A DNA stretch of 64,000 nt, taken from positions 620,001 through 684,000 of the forward strand of contig NZ_CP019981.1 of assembly GCF_002982135.1 (NCBI RefSeq). Reading direction: 5' to 3'. Below, piece by piece: positions 16,263 to 25,858 of the stretch. Under the pieces are notes generated by a model. That model saw nothing but the letters and a program-made list of their open reading frames with translations. It did not search any database and was not told the origin of the DNA. The translations under genes were made by a program, and so were the position numbers. Origin of the DNA: Pediococcus inopinatus (GTDB taxonomy: Bacteria; Bacillota; Bacilli; Lactobacillales; Lactobacillaceae). The stretch's first letter is position 1. Each line of letters starts with the position of its first letter.

Positions 16263-18416
16263 ATGCAAACAAATAAATTTTTCTCTTCGCTAAAGTCGGG
16301 ATTAAAACAAATTGGACATTTTTTAGCTCCTTATTGGCGTCGATTACACGCATTTTTAAAACGATATTGGAAAAGGTTTCAATTGACGCGCTGGTTAATT
16401 GTTGCGTTTTTGACTTTTTTTCTTATTATGAGTGGCTATTTAACTTATCAGGCTAAGACGGCTGATGTAGGTAATCTTAAAAATGCGTTGGAAAAAACAA
16501 CTGTTGTTTATGATTCAAAAAATAACAAAGCAGGGTCCTTATATTCTCAAAAAGGAACGTGGGTTGGCCTGAGCAAGATATCAGTGAATGTTCAAAATGC
16601 CGTAATTTCTACGGAGGATCGTAATTTTTACAAAGAATATGGATTTTCTGTAAAGGGAATTGGACGAGCCGCGTTACTATATGCTGTAAACAAAGTGATG
16701 CATCGCAATTATATTAGTGGTGGAGGAAGTACGCTGACCCAACAACTTGTTAAAAATGCGCTCTTGTCACAACAACAGACTTTTACACGAAAGGCCAAGG
16801 AACTTTTCCTCTCAATTGAGGTAGAAAATTTATATACTAAATCAGAAATTCTGGAAATGTATTTAAATAATGCGTACTTTGGTAATGGCGTTTGGGGGAT
16901 TCAGGATGCTGCAAAGCGTTACTTTGGTGTTTCTGCAAGTGAGTTAACAGTTCCTCAAGGAGCAGTTTTGGCAGGAATTTTAAAATCCCCAAGTGCGTAC
17001 AATCCGGATGATCATCCAGCAGCCTCTAAGCAACGTCGGAACGTTGTCCTAGAATTAATGGGTGAAAATAATAAATTGTCCGATTCTCAGGTAAAAGCCT
17101 ACCAAAACACAAAACTTACGACCTATAACGGTTATACGAATACGAGTGATTACAAATATCCTTATTATTTTGATGCAGTTATCAGCGAGGCAATCAGTCG
17201 TTATGGATTAACGGAATCTGACATCATGAATCATGGATATAAAATTTATACTTACTTGAATCAATCTGATCAAACGAGTATGCAAACCCAGTTTAAGAAT
17301 TCAAGTTATTTTCCGAATAACGCCTCTGATGGAACCAAGGTTCAAGCTGCTTCAATTGCTATTAATCCGAAAACGGGTGGGGTTGCAGCTGTTGTTGGTG
17401 GACGTGGTAAGCATGTTTTCCGAGGCTTTAATCGGGCCACACAGATTAAACGGCAACCTGGATCAACTTTAAAACCAATTGTTGCTTATGCGCCGGCTTT
17501 GAGTAGCGGTTATTCTTATGATTCTACTTTGCAGGATAAATTAAAATCGTATGGAACAAATAAATATCGTCCTGCAAATTATAATGAGCAATATGATGGC
17601 ACCATTCCTATGTACAAAGCACTAGCTGAAAGTCGTAACGCACCAGCTGTTTGGTTGTTAAACAAAATTGGCGTTTCAAAAGGCTATGATTCTGCTAAGA
17701 ATTTTGGCTTGAATTTGAACAAAAGCGATAAAAATTTAGCACTTGCATTAGGCGGATTGACGACGGGAATTTCACCTTATCAATTGGCTAGCGCGTATAC
17801 GGCTTTTGCTAACAATGGTGAATTAGCCCAAACTGGATTCATCCGAAAGATTGTGGACTCCTCAGGTAAAACAATTGTGAACAATAAAACTCAGAAAAAA
17901 CGGGTTATCTCTAAGAAAGTAGCTAAAGAAATGACCAGTATGATGATTGGAGTGTATAGTGACTCTTACGGGACTGGGGTAAGTGCCAAGCCCGCAAATT
18001 ACACAATTGCTGGAAAGACTGGAAGTACAGAGGTTGACGGAGCTTCAAGTAGTGATGCAACTGGCGATGAATGGATGGTTGGTTATACGCCTGACATGGT
18101 AGTTGCTACTTGGGAAGGTTTCGATGATACGACCAAAACTAATCATTTGGAAAATCTAAGTGGTGTAGGGTTGGGCTCACTATTTAAGTCTGAAATGGAA
18201 AGTATTTTGCCGAATACTGCTGGTACTGAATTTGGCACTAGCAATGCTTCTAGTTTGGCAGCTGCCGAAAATTCTGGATCAGGTTCATCCAATTTATGGG
18301 ATTCTATCAAAAATGGCACTTCTAGTGCAGAAAAGAACTTTTCTAAGGGTACAGATTCAGTTAAGGAAAAAGCCAACGAGTGGTTAGACAAGGCAAAAAG
18401 CTTTATTGGGCAATAA
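16263..18416 (+). CDS. pbp1A: Class A penicillin-binding protein (PBP1A type)
   Basis: 717-residue bifunctional cell-wall synthase: it polymerises glycan strands and cross-links stem peptides outside the membrane. A short cytoplasmic tail is followed by one membrane anchor near residues 44-66. The GT51 domain carries STEDRNFYKEYG and GGGSTLTQQLVKN. The transpeptidase domain has the active-site SxxK as STLK in QPGSTLKP, the ESRNAP motif for SxN, and KTGST. The C-terminal tail is Ser/Gly/Lys-rich and low in complexity. ACGGAG precedes the ATG. Confidence 0.95.
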   Translation: MQTNKFFSSLKSGLKQIGHFLAPYWRRLHAFLKRYWKRFQLTRWLIVAFLTFFLIMSGYLTYQAKTADVGNLKNALEKTTVVYDSKNNKAGSLYSQKGTWVGLSKISVNVQNAVISTEDRNFYKEYGFSVKGIGRAALLYAVNKVMHRNYISGGGSTLTQQLVKNALLSQQQTFTRKAKELFLSIEVENLYTKSEILEMYLNNAYFGNGVWGIQDAAKRYFGVSASELTVPQGAVLAGILKSPSAYNPDDHPAASKQRRNVVLELMGENNKLSDSQVKAYQNTKLTTYNGYTNTSDYKYPYYFDAVISEAISRYGLTESDIMNHGYKIYTYLNQSDQTSMQTQFKNSSYFPNNASDGTKVQAASIAINPKTGGVAAVVGGRGKHVFRGFNRATQIKRQPGSTLKPIVAYAPALSSGYSYDSTLQDKLKSYGTNKYRPANYNEQYDGTIPMYKALAESRNAPAVWLLNKIGVSKGYDSAKNFGLNLNKSDKNLALALGGLTTGISPYQLASAYTAFANNGELAQTGFIRKIVDSSGKTIVNNKTQKKRVISKKVAKEMTSMMIGVYSDSYGTGVSAKPANYTIAGKTGSTEVDGASSSDATGDEWMVGYTPDMVVATWEGFDDTTKTNHLENLSGVGLGSLFKSEMESILPNTAGTEFGTSNASSLAAAENSGSGSSNLWDSIKNGTSSAEKNFSKGTDSVKEKANEWLDKAKSFIGQ

Positions 18417-18496
18417 ACTTGGCTAAATGCAAGGATCAAACGAGGCTGGGTATGATACAATAGCAATATAAAAGTAAAACATCTAGGAGGAAGACA

Positions 18497-18841
18497 ATGG
18501 CTGTTAATATTTATGATACCGCGAACCAGATGGAAGAAGAGCTCCGGGAAACAACTGAATATAAGAGTTTAGTTGCAGCATATGCAGAGATGAAAAAAGA
18601 TCAGAAAGCATATGACCTTTTCAAGGATTTTCAAGAGGTGCAAGTAAATTTACAGCAGAAGCAAATGAATGGTGAAGAGCTAAGTGACGACGAGATGGCT
18701 CATGCACGTGAAATTGCTTCTCAAGTTGGCGACGTTGATGTGATTAAGAATTTGATGGATAAGGAACGTGGATTAAATCAACTTTTGAATGATATTAATC
18801 AAATTATTACCAAACCAGTTCAAAATTTATACCACGATTAA
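18497..18841 (+). CDS. yheA: YlbF/YmcA-family protein (YheA-like)
   Basis: 114-residue, almost wholly helical acidic protein of the YlbF/YheA family (formerly DUF964). The conserved pattern DLFKDFQEVQVNLQQKQMNGEELSDDE is split by a turn in the usual place. Relatives YlbF and YmcA of Bacillus form a complex that tunes RNase Y, but the YheA branch has no settled role. It sits upstream of yhaO-yhaN-yhaM as in Bacillus and other Firmicutes. AGGAGG lies about 6 nt before the ATG. A terminator-like hairpin follows. Confidence 0.88.
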   Translation: MAVNIYDTANQMEEELRETTEYKSLVAAYAEMKKDQKAYDLFKDFQEVQVNLQQKQMNGEELSDDEMAHAREIASQVGDVDVIKNLMDKERGLNQLLNDINQIITKPVQNLYHD

Positions 18842-18881
18842 AAATTGAAAATTTAAAAAAAGCGTATTTTAAATACGAACA

Positions 18882-18921
18882 GGGTTAGTGCAAATTAATG
18901 ATTTGTTCTTACCCTTTTTTT
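18882..18921 (+). terminator. Imperfect terminator after yheA
   Basis: GGGT-AG-GCAAAT pairs with ATTTG-CT-ACCC with a few mismatches, followed by seven T just before yhaO. Confidence 0.55.
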
Positions 18922-18942
18922 ATGAAGTGAGGAAGTATTTTT

Positions 18943-20172
18943 ATGAAATTTATTCATGCAGCGGATATCCATTTAGACAGTCCGTTTCGAGGATTACGTA
19001 AAGCACCAGATCAAATTTGGGAGAAAATCCATAATTCTACCTATGCAGCGTTTATAAATATGGTTAACACAGCAATTGAAGAAAACGTAGATTTTGTTTT
19101 AATTGTGGGTGACCTTTATGACCGGGTTCAACATAGTATTCAGGCTGATTTGTTTATGAATGAGCAGTTGGAGCGCTTGAATCAAAAACAGATTCCGGTT
19201 TATTTAAGTTATGGAAATCACGATTATTTAAATGAAAACACAGAAATTATTCATTATCCAGATAACGTTTATGTATTTTCTGCTCAACCTGAAGTACAAC
19301 AGTTGACCTTACATGACGGTACAACGGTTACGATTGTAGGCTTCAGTTATGATAAACAGGCTGTTCAGGAAGATATGGTGGCTAAATTTCCGGACAGAAA
19401 TCAATCTGATTTTGAAATTGGAACGGTTCATGGAAGTATGGATAGTTTGAATGCACCAGAGGCAAATTATGCCCCATTTTCTAAGAGTGAATTATTAGGC
19501 CTACATTATGATTATTGGGCACTAGGGCATATTCACAAACGGCAAATTCTAAATGAAGAGCCGGCAATAATTTATTCAGGAAATTTACAAGGTAGACATA
19601 AAAATGAGGCAGGTAAAAAAGGTTTTTATTTGGTCACAAGTGAAGGGCATGAATTAAAGCCTAAATTTGTGCAGGCTTCGGTCGTTAATTGGCAGCCGAT
19701 GAAGGTTCAAGCGGATTCGGAAGAGACTTTTGACCAGTTAGTCGCAAAAATCCTGGATCAAATTGTGGACTTAAAGGACGAAAAACCAAATTTTATCAAT
19801 GTTAAAATTGAAAACATTCAAGAATTGACGAGCTCGGTGTTGTCGCGAATTGAAGACGATAGTTTATTAGAAGTTGTTCAACAAGCCCTATTGAGTAAAA
19901 GCATGCATTGGGTTTATGAAATCACACCGGTGCCGACACAAAAAACATTTAAACTGAATGCAATTGACGATGAATTTTGGAAAGAAAGTCAGAAAAAAGT
20001 TTTTACTGGTGAAAACATTAACCAGCTTGCTGGAAGTTTATTGAATCAACCATTCATTGCAGAAGCGCTACAACATGATATGCCAATCGATCAACTCCAA
20101 GATTGGGCAGAGACTTTGTTGCTTAAAAATGGTGGGCGTGAGGAGCAAAATGATGAAAATACTGAAGATTAA
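18943..20172 (+). CDS. yhaO: YhaO, SbcD-like metallophosphoesterase
   Basis: 409-residue calcineurin-type phosphoesterase related to the nuclease subunit SbcD/Mre11. Metal ligands are seen in DIHLDSP (residue 8 on), GDLYDR, GNHDYL and GHIHKR. It pairs with YhaN, the ATPase encoded next, as SbcD pairs with SbcC, and is expected to act on DNA ends in repair. The stop codon lies within the first codons of yhaN, so the two are translationally coupled. Nuclease activity is assumed from the family. Confidence 0.93.
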   Translation: MKFIHAADIHLDSPFRGLRKAPDQIWEKIHNSTYAAFINMVNTAIEENVDFVLIVGDLYDRVQHSIQADLFMNEQLERLNQKQIPVYLSYGNHDYLNENTEIIHYPDNVYVFSAQPEVQQLTLHDGTTVTIVGFSYDKQAVQEDMVAKFPDRNQSDFEIGTVHGSMDSLNAPEANYAPFSKSELLGLHYDYWALGHIHKRQILNEEPAIIYSGNLQGRHKNEAGKKGFYLVTSEGHELKPKFVQASVVNWQPMKVQADSEETFDQLVAKILDQIVDLKDEKPNFINVKIENIQELTSSVLSRIEDDSLLEVVQQALLSKSMHWVYEITPVPTQKTFKLNAIDDEFWKESQKKVFTGENINQLAGSLLNQPFIAEALQHDMPIDQLQDWAETLLLKNGGREEQNDENTED

Positions 20173-22816
20173 TGTATACGGATTTGGTAAATGGCAGGAT
20201 CAGAAGTTTGATCTTGCTCAAAATCTCACTTTTTTTTCTGGCCCGAATGAGGCTGGAAAATCAACCTTACGTCAATTTATCTTAAGTGTTTTATTCGGGT
20301 TTCGAACAAAACGTGGTGCAGATCGTTATTTACGATATGAACCTAAAGATGGATCTAAGTACGGTGGAGAGCTGTTAGTTGAACACAACGGCGCACACTA
20401 TTTGCTTACGCGAGTCAAGGGGAAAAGTGGTGGCAAACTTACCATTACAAATGTTGAAACTCAAGAAATCCTTTCAAATGATATTTTAGCTACGTTATTG
20501 GGCTCAGTGGATGAAACCTTGTTTAACGAAATGTTTAGTTTTAGCCAAACAGAGCTTGCTGAAATTCGACAGTTGGAACGCGACGAATTTCGTAAACGTG
20601 TTTTAAAAATTGGTGCAGTGGGCAGTGATCAGTGGATTAGCTTGCAAAGTAATTTCGAGAAAAATGCTGATAAGATATATGCCCCCAAAGGACGCGTTCG
20701 TCCACTGAATAAGCTGATCAAAGAACATCAAAAACTAAGTCAGACCGTGCAGGAAGCAGGACAAGAGCTTGGTGTGTATAAGCAAGAAACAAATACAGCT
20801 AATCAAACCCAAGAAAAGCTTACCCAATTAAAAAGCCGGATTAAGCATAGTCAAGACAAGTTAGAACGAATTAAACGGGATTTAAATGGCTGGGCAATTT
20901 ATCAACAATTACGAGATTTAACTCAATTAAGTGCCACTGAGTCTTCGATTTTACCTAAAGATAAGATTCAAGAGCTAGAAAAGTTGAATCAAAGCTTAAA
21001 AGAAACCAAGCAAACAATTGAAGAGCAGAACGAAAAAATTAGTCAGTTTACAGAGAAATTACAGTCAAATCCGCGAGTGGCCTTTTTTGACGAGCATGAA
21101 GAAAATTTAAAATCCATAAACGAAGAGTTACCTAACATTCAAAATTTGTTAAATAAAGTTAAACAAACAAAACAACAAATTGTTGAAATGGAGCAAGAAC
21201 AAGCCCAAATTAGGGCGCAATTAAATACTGTTGAGTCAATACCAGATCCTTTTACAGAAGAGGAAATGGATCAAGTTCGGACTAATTTAGCCCAAAAATC
21301 AAGTTTTGAAAAGCAAAAACAATCTATCCAAGATCAAATTGTAGATATACAAAGTCAATTATTAAAAGAGACTAATTCAAGACAACCAGTTAGGCAAGCG
21401 ACTCAAAATCAGGGTACCAAGAGTGGTCTTGTTATCCTTGGAGTTGTGCTAATCCTGGTTCCCTGGCTGTTTAATCTGGGGATGGGGCTTAAAATTGGGT
21501 TATTAGTATTGGGCTTAGTCAGCATTGGCGCGCGTTTTATTGGCCGAAGAAAACCGATTAACCAAACTGATACTAATTCTGAATCTGAAGATTTACAGAC
21601 TCGATTAACTGATTTAAATGGACAGTTGGAAGAAATTTCACAGCAACAACAAATGGTAACGCAAAGGCTTATCGAAATTGGAAGTAAGAAAGGTCTTGCT
21701 AATTCAGATCCACAAACGTGGCCGACTTTACAAAATTCCTTAAGTCGGTTCGAATTACTGACACAAAAGCAAAAAGTAAGTGAGCAACAAGTAGGACAGA
21801 CACAAAAAGAAATTGATGATTTCTTGAAAAAGGGCAAAGTTCTATCTGATTGGGTCGTGTTAACCGGTGAAGCAAGTGAGCAAATTGAAAATTTAGTTAA
21901 TTATTTTCAAAAAATGAATCAAGCTCAACAGGATATGCTTAAAACGCGTCAAGATTTAATTTATTATCAAAATCGACTTGAAAAAGTAGTCAAACAAAGA
22001 GAAAAAATTGAAAATGAAATAAATCTGAATTTACAAAGCCTTGGATTAAGTAATTGGGAAAATTTCCAGATTGCTAAAGAAAAGCAAAACGAGCAGGAAA
22101 TTAACCACGAAAAAATTACGAAGCTAAAACAGCAAGTAAACGCCACAACATTAGCAGAATTAGCTAAATTTAAAAATCAAGCAGAAATTCAAGCTGAATT
22201 AGATGCACAGGCAGAGAACTTACAGCAACTTCGTAAAGAGCAAGAAAATTTAATCGAACAAAAAACGGTTCTGAACACGAAACTGCAACAGCTTGCTGAT
22301 GATGACACGTATTCTGATTTACAACAGCAATTGGCTAATCAAGAAGCAGAGATAACGGCAGAAACGCGAAATTGGTTAACGAATAAGTTGGCAGCTCAAT
22401 GGATTGATGAGACATTATCAGTTGCTAGTCAAGGACGGTTACCAAAGATTATCACCTTTGCTGAACAATATTTTTCCTTGTTGACAAATAAACGTTACAA
22501 TAAGATTAGGTTTAACGAAGAAACCATCGTTGTTTTTGATGCACAGAATCAAAGCTTTGATGTAGGCGAGCTATCACAAGGAACGGCCGAACAGCTTTAT
22601 GTAGCCATCCGGTTGGCATTTGTTGAAGTCATGACAGATTTAGTGGACCTACCAATTATTATTGATGATGGCTTTGTTAATTTTGATGCAACACGAAAGC
22701 AGAATGTTTTTGAGTTACTAGATAAAATTAGTCAAAAACATCAAGTTATATATTTCACAACAGAAACAAAAATGACTGCTACAACGCAAAATAGTAAAAT
22801 GATTCGGCTTGAATAA
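20153..22816 (+). CDS. yhaN: YhaN, SbcC/Rad50-like AAA ATPase
   Basis: 887-residue coiled-coil ATPase. Walker A is SGPNEAGKST near residue 27, the ABC signature is ELSQGTAEQL near 808, and Walker B is PIIIDDGF near 842. Two long Gln/Glu/Lys-rich coiled coils flank a central hydrophobic stretch near residues 425-465 that could span the membrane twice, as in Bacillus YhaN, where SbcC would have a zinc hook. This suggests a membrane-tethered Mre11/Rad50-like complex with YhaO. ATG at 20153 is 7 nt from AGGAG; the ATG at 20150 is too close. It overlaps yhaO by 20 bp. Confidence 0.92.
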   Translation: MKILKINVYGFGKWQDQKFDLAQNLTFFSGPNEAGKSTLRQFILSVLFGFRTKRGADRYLRYEPKDGSKYGGELLVEHNGAHYLLTRVKGKSGGKLTITNVETQEILSNDILATLLGSVDETLFNEMFSFSQTELAEIRQLERDEFRKRVLKIGAVGSDQWISLQSNFEKNADKIYAPKGRVRPLNKLIKEHQKLSQTVQEAGQELGVYKQETNTANQTQEKLTQLKSRIKHSQDKLERIKRDLNGWAIYQQLRDLTQLSATESSILPKDKIQELEKLNQSLKETKQTIEEQNEKISQFTEKLQSNPRVAFFDEHEENLKSINEELPNIQNLLNKVKQTKQQIVEMEQEQAQIRAQLNTVESIPDPFTEEEMDQVRTNLAQKSSFEKQKQSIQDQIVDIQSQLLKETNSRQPVRQATQNQGTKSGLVILGVVLILVPWLFNLGMGLKIGLLVLGLVSIGARFIGRRKPINQTDTNSESEDLQTRLTDLNGQLEEISQQQQMVTQRLIEIGSKKGLANSDPQTWPTLQNSLSRFELLTQKQKVSEQQVGQTQKEIDDFLKKGKVLSDWVVLTGEASEQIENLVNYFQKMNQAQQDMLKTRQDLIYYQNRLEKVVKQREKIENEINLNLQSLGLSNWENFQIAKEKQNEQEINHEKITKLKQQVNATTLAELAKFKNQAEIQAELDAQAENLQQLRKEQENLIEQKTVLNTKLQQLADDDTYSDLQQQLANQEAEITAETRNWLTNKLAAQWIDETLSVASQGRLPKIITFAEQYFSLLTNKRYNKIRFNEETIVVFDAQNQSFDVGELSQGTAEQLYVAIRLAFVEVMTDLVDLPIIIDDGFVNFDATRKQNVFELLDKISQKHQVIYFTTETKMTATTQNSKMIRLE

Positions 22817-22881
22817 GGAAATGCGTTTACAGGTTTGCATTTAGTTGGGATCCACATTGAGATTGAGAAGGGATATTGAAA

Positions 22882-23841
22882 ATGGATAATAAGAAGCTTT
22901 TTGATTATGAAGTTGATGAAACTTTAAATATATTTGTTTTGATTAAAAGTGCTGAGGTTCGAGTTGCAAAAAATGGAAAAGATTTTCTATCAATGGTATT
23001 TGAAGATCGTTCTGGTGATATTGGTGGAAAGTTTTGGGATGCAAGTCCGCAAGATATTAAAAATTTTGTGGCTGGAAAAGTTATTTTTTTGAACGGAAAA
23101 CGCGAAAATTATAAGGGTACACCACAGATTAAGATTTTGGGCATTCGGTTGGCAACGGAAACGGAGCCTAATAATCCCAATTTGTATACCAAAAAAGCGC
23201 CAATGAATGAAGCGGATATGAAAGAGGAAGTAAGTAAGCTGCTCTTTGATATTACTAATCCCAACTGGAATAGGGTTGTCAGATTTTTGCTCCAAAAATA
23301 TGATCAACAGTTTTATACTTATCCAGCCGCAAAAACTAATCATCATGCTTTCCAAGGTGGATTGGCTTATCACACGATCTCAATTCTAAGGTTAGCTAAA
23401 CAAGTTAGTAATCAATATCCTCAGATCAATCGATCGTTGTTGTATGCGGGAGCTATTTTGCATGATTTGGGTAAAACGATTGAGTTATCTGGGCCAGTTT
23501 CCACAACTTATACGGTGGAAGGAAATTTGTTAGGACATATTGTGATCATGGATGGCGAAATCGTGAAAGCATGCCAAGAACTCAAGATTAGTGACAGTAG
23601 TGAGGATATTTTATTGTTACGTCACATGATTGTTTCCCATCATGGCTTAAAGGAATATGGGTCACCAATCGAGCCACTGCTCCTTGAGGCAGTTGTTTTA
23701 CATGCGTTAGACGATTTGGATGCTTCTATCCAGATGGTGACTGGAGCATTAGGTCATACAAAGGGTGGAACATTTTCTGAACGGTTATTTGCCATGGATG
23801 GCCGTAATTTCTATAAACCTCTAGATCATAAAACTGAATAA
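22882..23841 (+). CDS. yhaM: 3'-5' exoribonuclease YhaM
   Basis: 319-residue RNA nuclease with an N-terminal OB-fold (about 10-95) and a C-terminal HD domain (about 150-290). HD ligands are visible as NHHAFQGGLAYH, LHDLGK and HHG. YhaM trims RNA 3' ends and matures some transcripts in Gram-positive bacteria. The ATG at 22882 is 8 nt after AAGGGA, while the in-frame TTG at 22876 is too near. It follows yhaN after 65 bp, the gene order known from Bacillus. It ends in a terminator shared with the convergent prsA gene. Confidence 0.95.
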   Translation: MDNKKLFDYEVDETLNIFVLIKSAEVRVAKNGKDFLSMVFEDRSGDIGGKFWDASPQDIKNFVAGKVIFLNGKRENYKGTPQIKILGIRLATETEPNNPNLYTKKAPMNEADMKEEVSKLLFDITNPNWNRVVRFLLQKYDQQFYTYPAAKTNHHAFQGGLAYHTISILRLAKQVSNQYPQINRSLLYAGAILHDLGKTIELSGPVSTTYTVEGNLLGHIVIMDGEIVKACQELKISDSSEDILLLRHMIVSHHGLKEYGSPIEPLLLEAVVLHALDDLDASIQMVTGALGHTKGGTFSERLFAMDGRNFYKPLDHKTE

Positions 23842-23853
23842 ATTTGGCAAAAT

Positions 23854-23900
23854 AAAAAGTGCCGCCTAACTTCAAGAACTTGAAGTAGGTGGCACTTTTT
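23854..23900. terminator. Bidirectional terminator between yhaM and prsA
   Basis: A long hairpin (AAAAAGTGCC-GCCTA-ACTTCAAG against its near-complement) with A- and T-runs on either side serves both convergent genes. Confidence 0.93.
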
Positions 23901-23909
23901 GTTACTTAT

Positions 23910-24794
23910 TTATTTTGATGATGATGATGAACTTGAAAGGTAGTCAGATAAAACATCTTTTAAGTCACTATCTTTAATTGAAACATTACCATCCTTAAGG
24001 ACTTTCGTAACAACGGCTTTTAACTTGCTGCTGCTACTCATATCAGCTGTCCAAACACGTTGTTTAAGGGCTGCAGTATGATCACTCATCTTACCCTTAG
24101 AAGGCTTGTTGATCATCTTAATTACTTGATAACCATAAGTCGTCTTAACAGGGGTTGTTGTGTATTTACCTTCGTCAAGTTTAAATGCTGCCTTTGTGAA
24201 GTTTGAGTCTAAGGTTGTGTTTGTATCGTCAAATGCTGCAAGTTTCCCACCTTTGTTCTTAGTTGAACTATCAGTAGAGTACTTTTTAGCAAGAGATGTG
24301 AAACTTTCGCCATCTTTCAACTTCTTGATAACAGTTTCAGCAGTTGATTTCTTAGTAACTAAGATTTGCGCAACTGTAACCTTAGGTTGGTAAGTCTTCC
24401 ACTGTTTCTTTAAGTCTGCATTTGTCACAGTTGCTTTATCTTTAACAGCTTGTTCCAAGAGAAGGTTAGAACGGATCTCTTCTTTGAAACTTGAAGTTGT
24501 CATACCGTTTTGGGTCAAAACACTCTTAAATTGACTACCATATTGGGTCTTATAAGCATTGTACTGCTTCGTAACTTTCTTCGTAGAAACCTTTTTCCCG
24601 TAATCTTTCTCGAGAACTTTGTTTAAGATCATTTGTTGAAGTACTTGTTTACCACTAGAAGTCGATTTCAGACTGCTGTAGTATGTACTTTCGGTGATCT
24701 TACCACCCTTTGTTGTTGCGACGGTCTTGTTACCACAGGCAGCTAAACTTACTGCCATAAAAACGCTGGCTAATGCAATTAACCATTTCTTCAT
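23910..24794 (-). CDS. prsA: PrsA foldase lipoprotein
   Basis: 294-residue extracytoplasmic peptidyl-prolyl isomerase that helps secreted proteins and PBPs fold at the outer face of the membrane. A lipoprotein signal ends in LAAC (Cys20), so the protein is lipid-anchored. A SurA-like N-terminal region precedes the parvulin domain (about 135-225), which has VAQILV, KYSTD and GYQVIKM. The C-terminus is a Ser-rich run. Surface proteins such as the PBP1A encoded nearby are plausible clients. Confidence 0.95.
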   Translation of the reverse strand: MKKWLIALASVFMAVSLAACGNKTVATTKGGKITESTYYSSLKSTSSGKQVLQQMILNKVLEKDYGKKVSTKKVTKQYNAYKTQYGSQFKSVLTQNGMTTSSFKEEIRSNLLLEQAVKDKATVTNADLKKQWKTYQPKVTVAQILVTKKSTAETVIKKLKDGESFTSLAKKYSTDSSTKNKGGKLAAFDDTNTTLDSNFTKAAFKLDEGKYTTTPVKTTYGYQVIKMINKPSKGKMSDHTAALKQRVWTADMSSSSKLKAVVTKVLKDGNVSIKDSDLKDVLSDYLSSSSSSSK

Positions 24795-24915
24795 CTATAA
24801 ACACATCCTATTCTTAATTGTTTGAAAAACTTCAATACCCATCATACCATACAAAACGGTTGATTTATAAGTCAGCATGAATCTTTAACAAAAATTCAAA
24901 CTATATTCACGAATG

Positions 24916-25269
24916 CTATTTTTTTGTGTTAACAGTGGAAATTTTATTGATTTGGTTATCGATATCTTGTGTGAGCTCGTTAATTTTTGTCAGTCGCGGT
25001 TGTAACTTGTATTGAAAATGCTCGACATCTTTTTGGATAGCCTCAAAAGTTGGCTGACTTGCTTTAACAGCGTCTTGCAACTTAGTTGTACTAGATTGCA
25101 AATTTGTGACCGCTTTGCTGAACTCTTGAAGGCTGTTCATAGTGTCTTTAAATGTCTGTTTGAGATCATTTAGAATGTGGGGGTGAGCAAATACGTACCT
25201 TCCGCTATGGTAGCTTAAAACGGATAATAATGTAAATTTTAGAAAACGATGCTTATTTTTTTTTGCCAT
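24916..25269 (-). CDS. Small membrane-anchored coiled-coil protein, YhaH/YtxH-like
   Basis: 117 residues with a basic N-terminus, one weak hydrophobic segment (about residues 12-28) and a long amphipathic helix rich in Lys, Gln and Asp. It lies between prsA and hit, the place occupied by yhaH (YtxH family) in Bacillus. The match is by size, architecture and position only; no catalytic motif is seen. It ends 2 bp from the hit stop on the same strand, so it is probably cotranscribed with hit. Function unknown. Confidence 0.65.
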   Translation of the reverse strand: MAKKNKHRFLKFTLLSVLSYHSGRYVFAHPHILNDLKQTFKDTMNSLQEFSKAVTNLQSSTTKLQDAVKASQPTFEAIQKDVEHFQYKLQPRLTKINELTQDIDNQINKISTVNTKK

Positions 25270-25271
25270 TT

Positions 25272-25715
25272 TTATTTCTCCAATTGAGATTTAATTTTAT
25301 CTTGAATTTGGATTAATTGGTTCTCCGTATAAGCTTTGGTGTTATCCCCAAAAATAATTTTAAAGTCATCTTGTTCAGAATAACGGGGAATCAAATGAAA
25401 GTGAGAATGAAAAACAGATTGAGAAGCGATTGTTCCGTTATTATTTACAATATTCATTCCAATAATTTTAGGATCCATCGCCTTAATTGCCTGAGCAATC
25501 AATGGAATTTTAGCAAAGGTTTTTGACGCTAGTTCAGGATCATAGGCGAAAATATCTTTGACATGTGTTTTAGGCACAACCAGTGTATGACCTGGAGTGG
25601 CTTGAGAAATATCCAAAAACGCCTTAATATTTTCATCTTCATAAATTGTGTAGCTAGGAATATCACCGTCAATAATTTTACAAAAAATACAAGATGCTTC
25701 ACGTTGATTTGTCAT
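25272..25715 (-). CDS. hit: HIT-family nucleotide hydrolase or transferase
   Basis: 147-residue histidine-triad protein. The triad HSHFHLIPR is near residue 100, and the N-terminal CIFCKI pair, as in the zinc-binding HIT branch, starts near residue 10. Such proteins cleave nucleoside phosphoramidates or adenylated ligands. I chose the ATG at 25715: GAGG is 8 nt upstream, whereas the ATG at 25721 is only 2 nt from it, and family members start close to CIFCK. It is divergent from ecsA as in Bacillus. Confidence 0.92.
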   Translation of the reverse strand: MTNQREASCIFCKIIDGDIPSYTIYEDENIKAFLDISQATPGHTLVVPKTHVKDIFAYDPELASKTFAKIPLIAQAIKAMDPKIIGMNIVNNNGTIASQSVFHSHFHLIPRYSEQDDFKIIFGDNTKAYTENQLIQIQDKIKSQLEK

Positions 25716-25746
25716 GTACATTACCTCTTTTTTATTAATTGCTTTC

Positions 25747-25774
25747 ATTATACCAATATTTTGAAGCAAGCCAA
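25747..25774 (-). promoter_or_regulatory. Promoter of hit
   Basis: On the minus strand TTGGCT (25769-25774) and TATAAT (25747-25752) stand 16 bp apart, about 30 bp before the hit start. The position downstream of the longer in-frame ORF start supports the shorter protein. Confidence 0.7.
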
Positions 25775-25858
25775 AGAACTTCACTGCTTCTATCTGTGAA
25801 AACGGTCAGATCATGATATAATCAATTCAAATCAAGTAGTGAAAGAGGCAGGGTTAAC

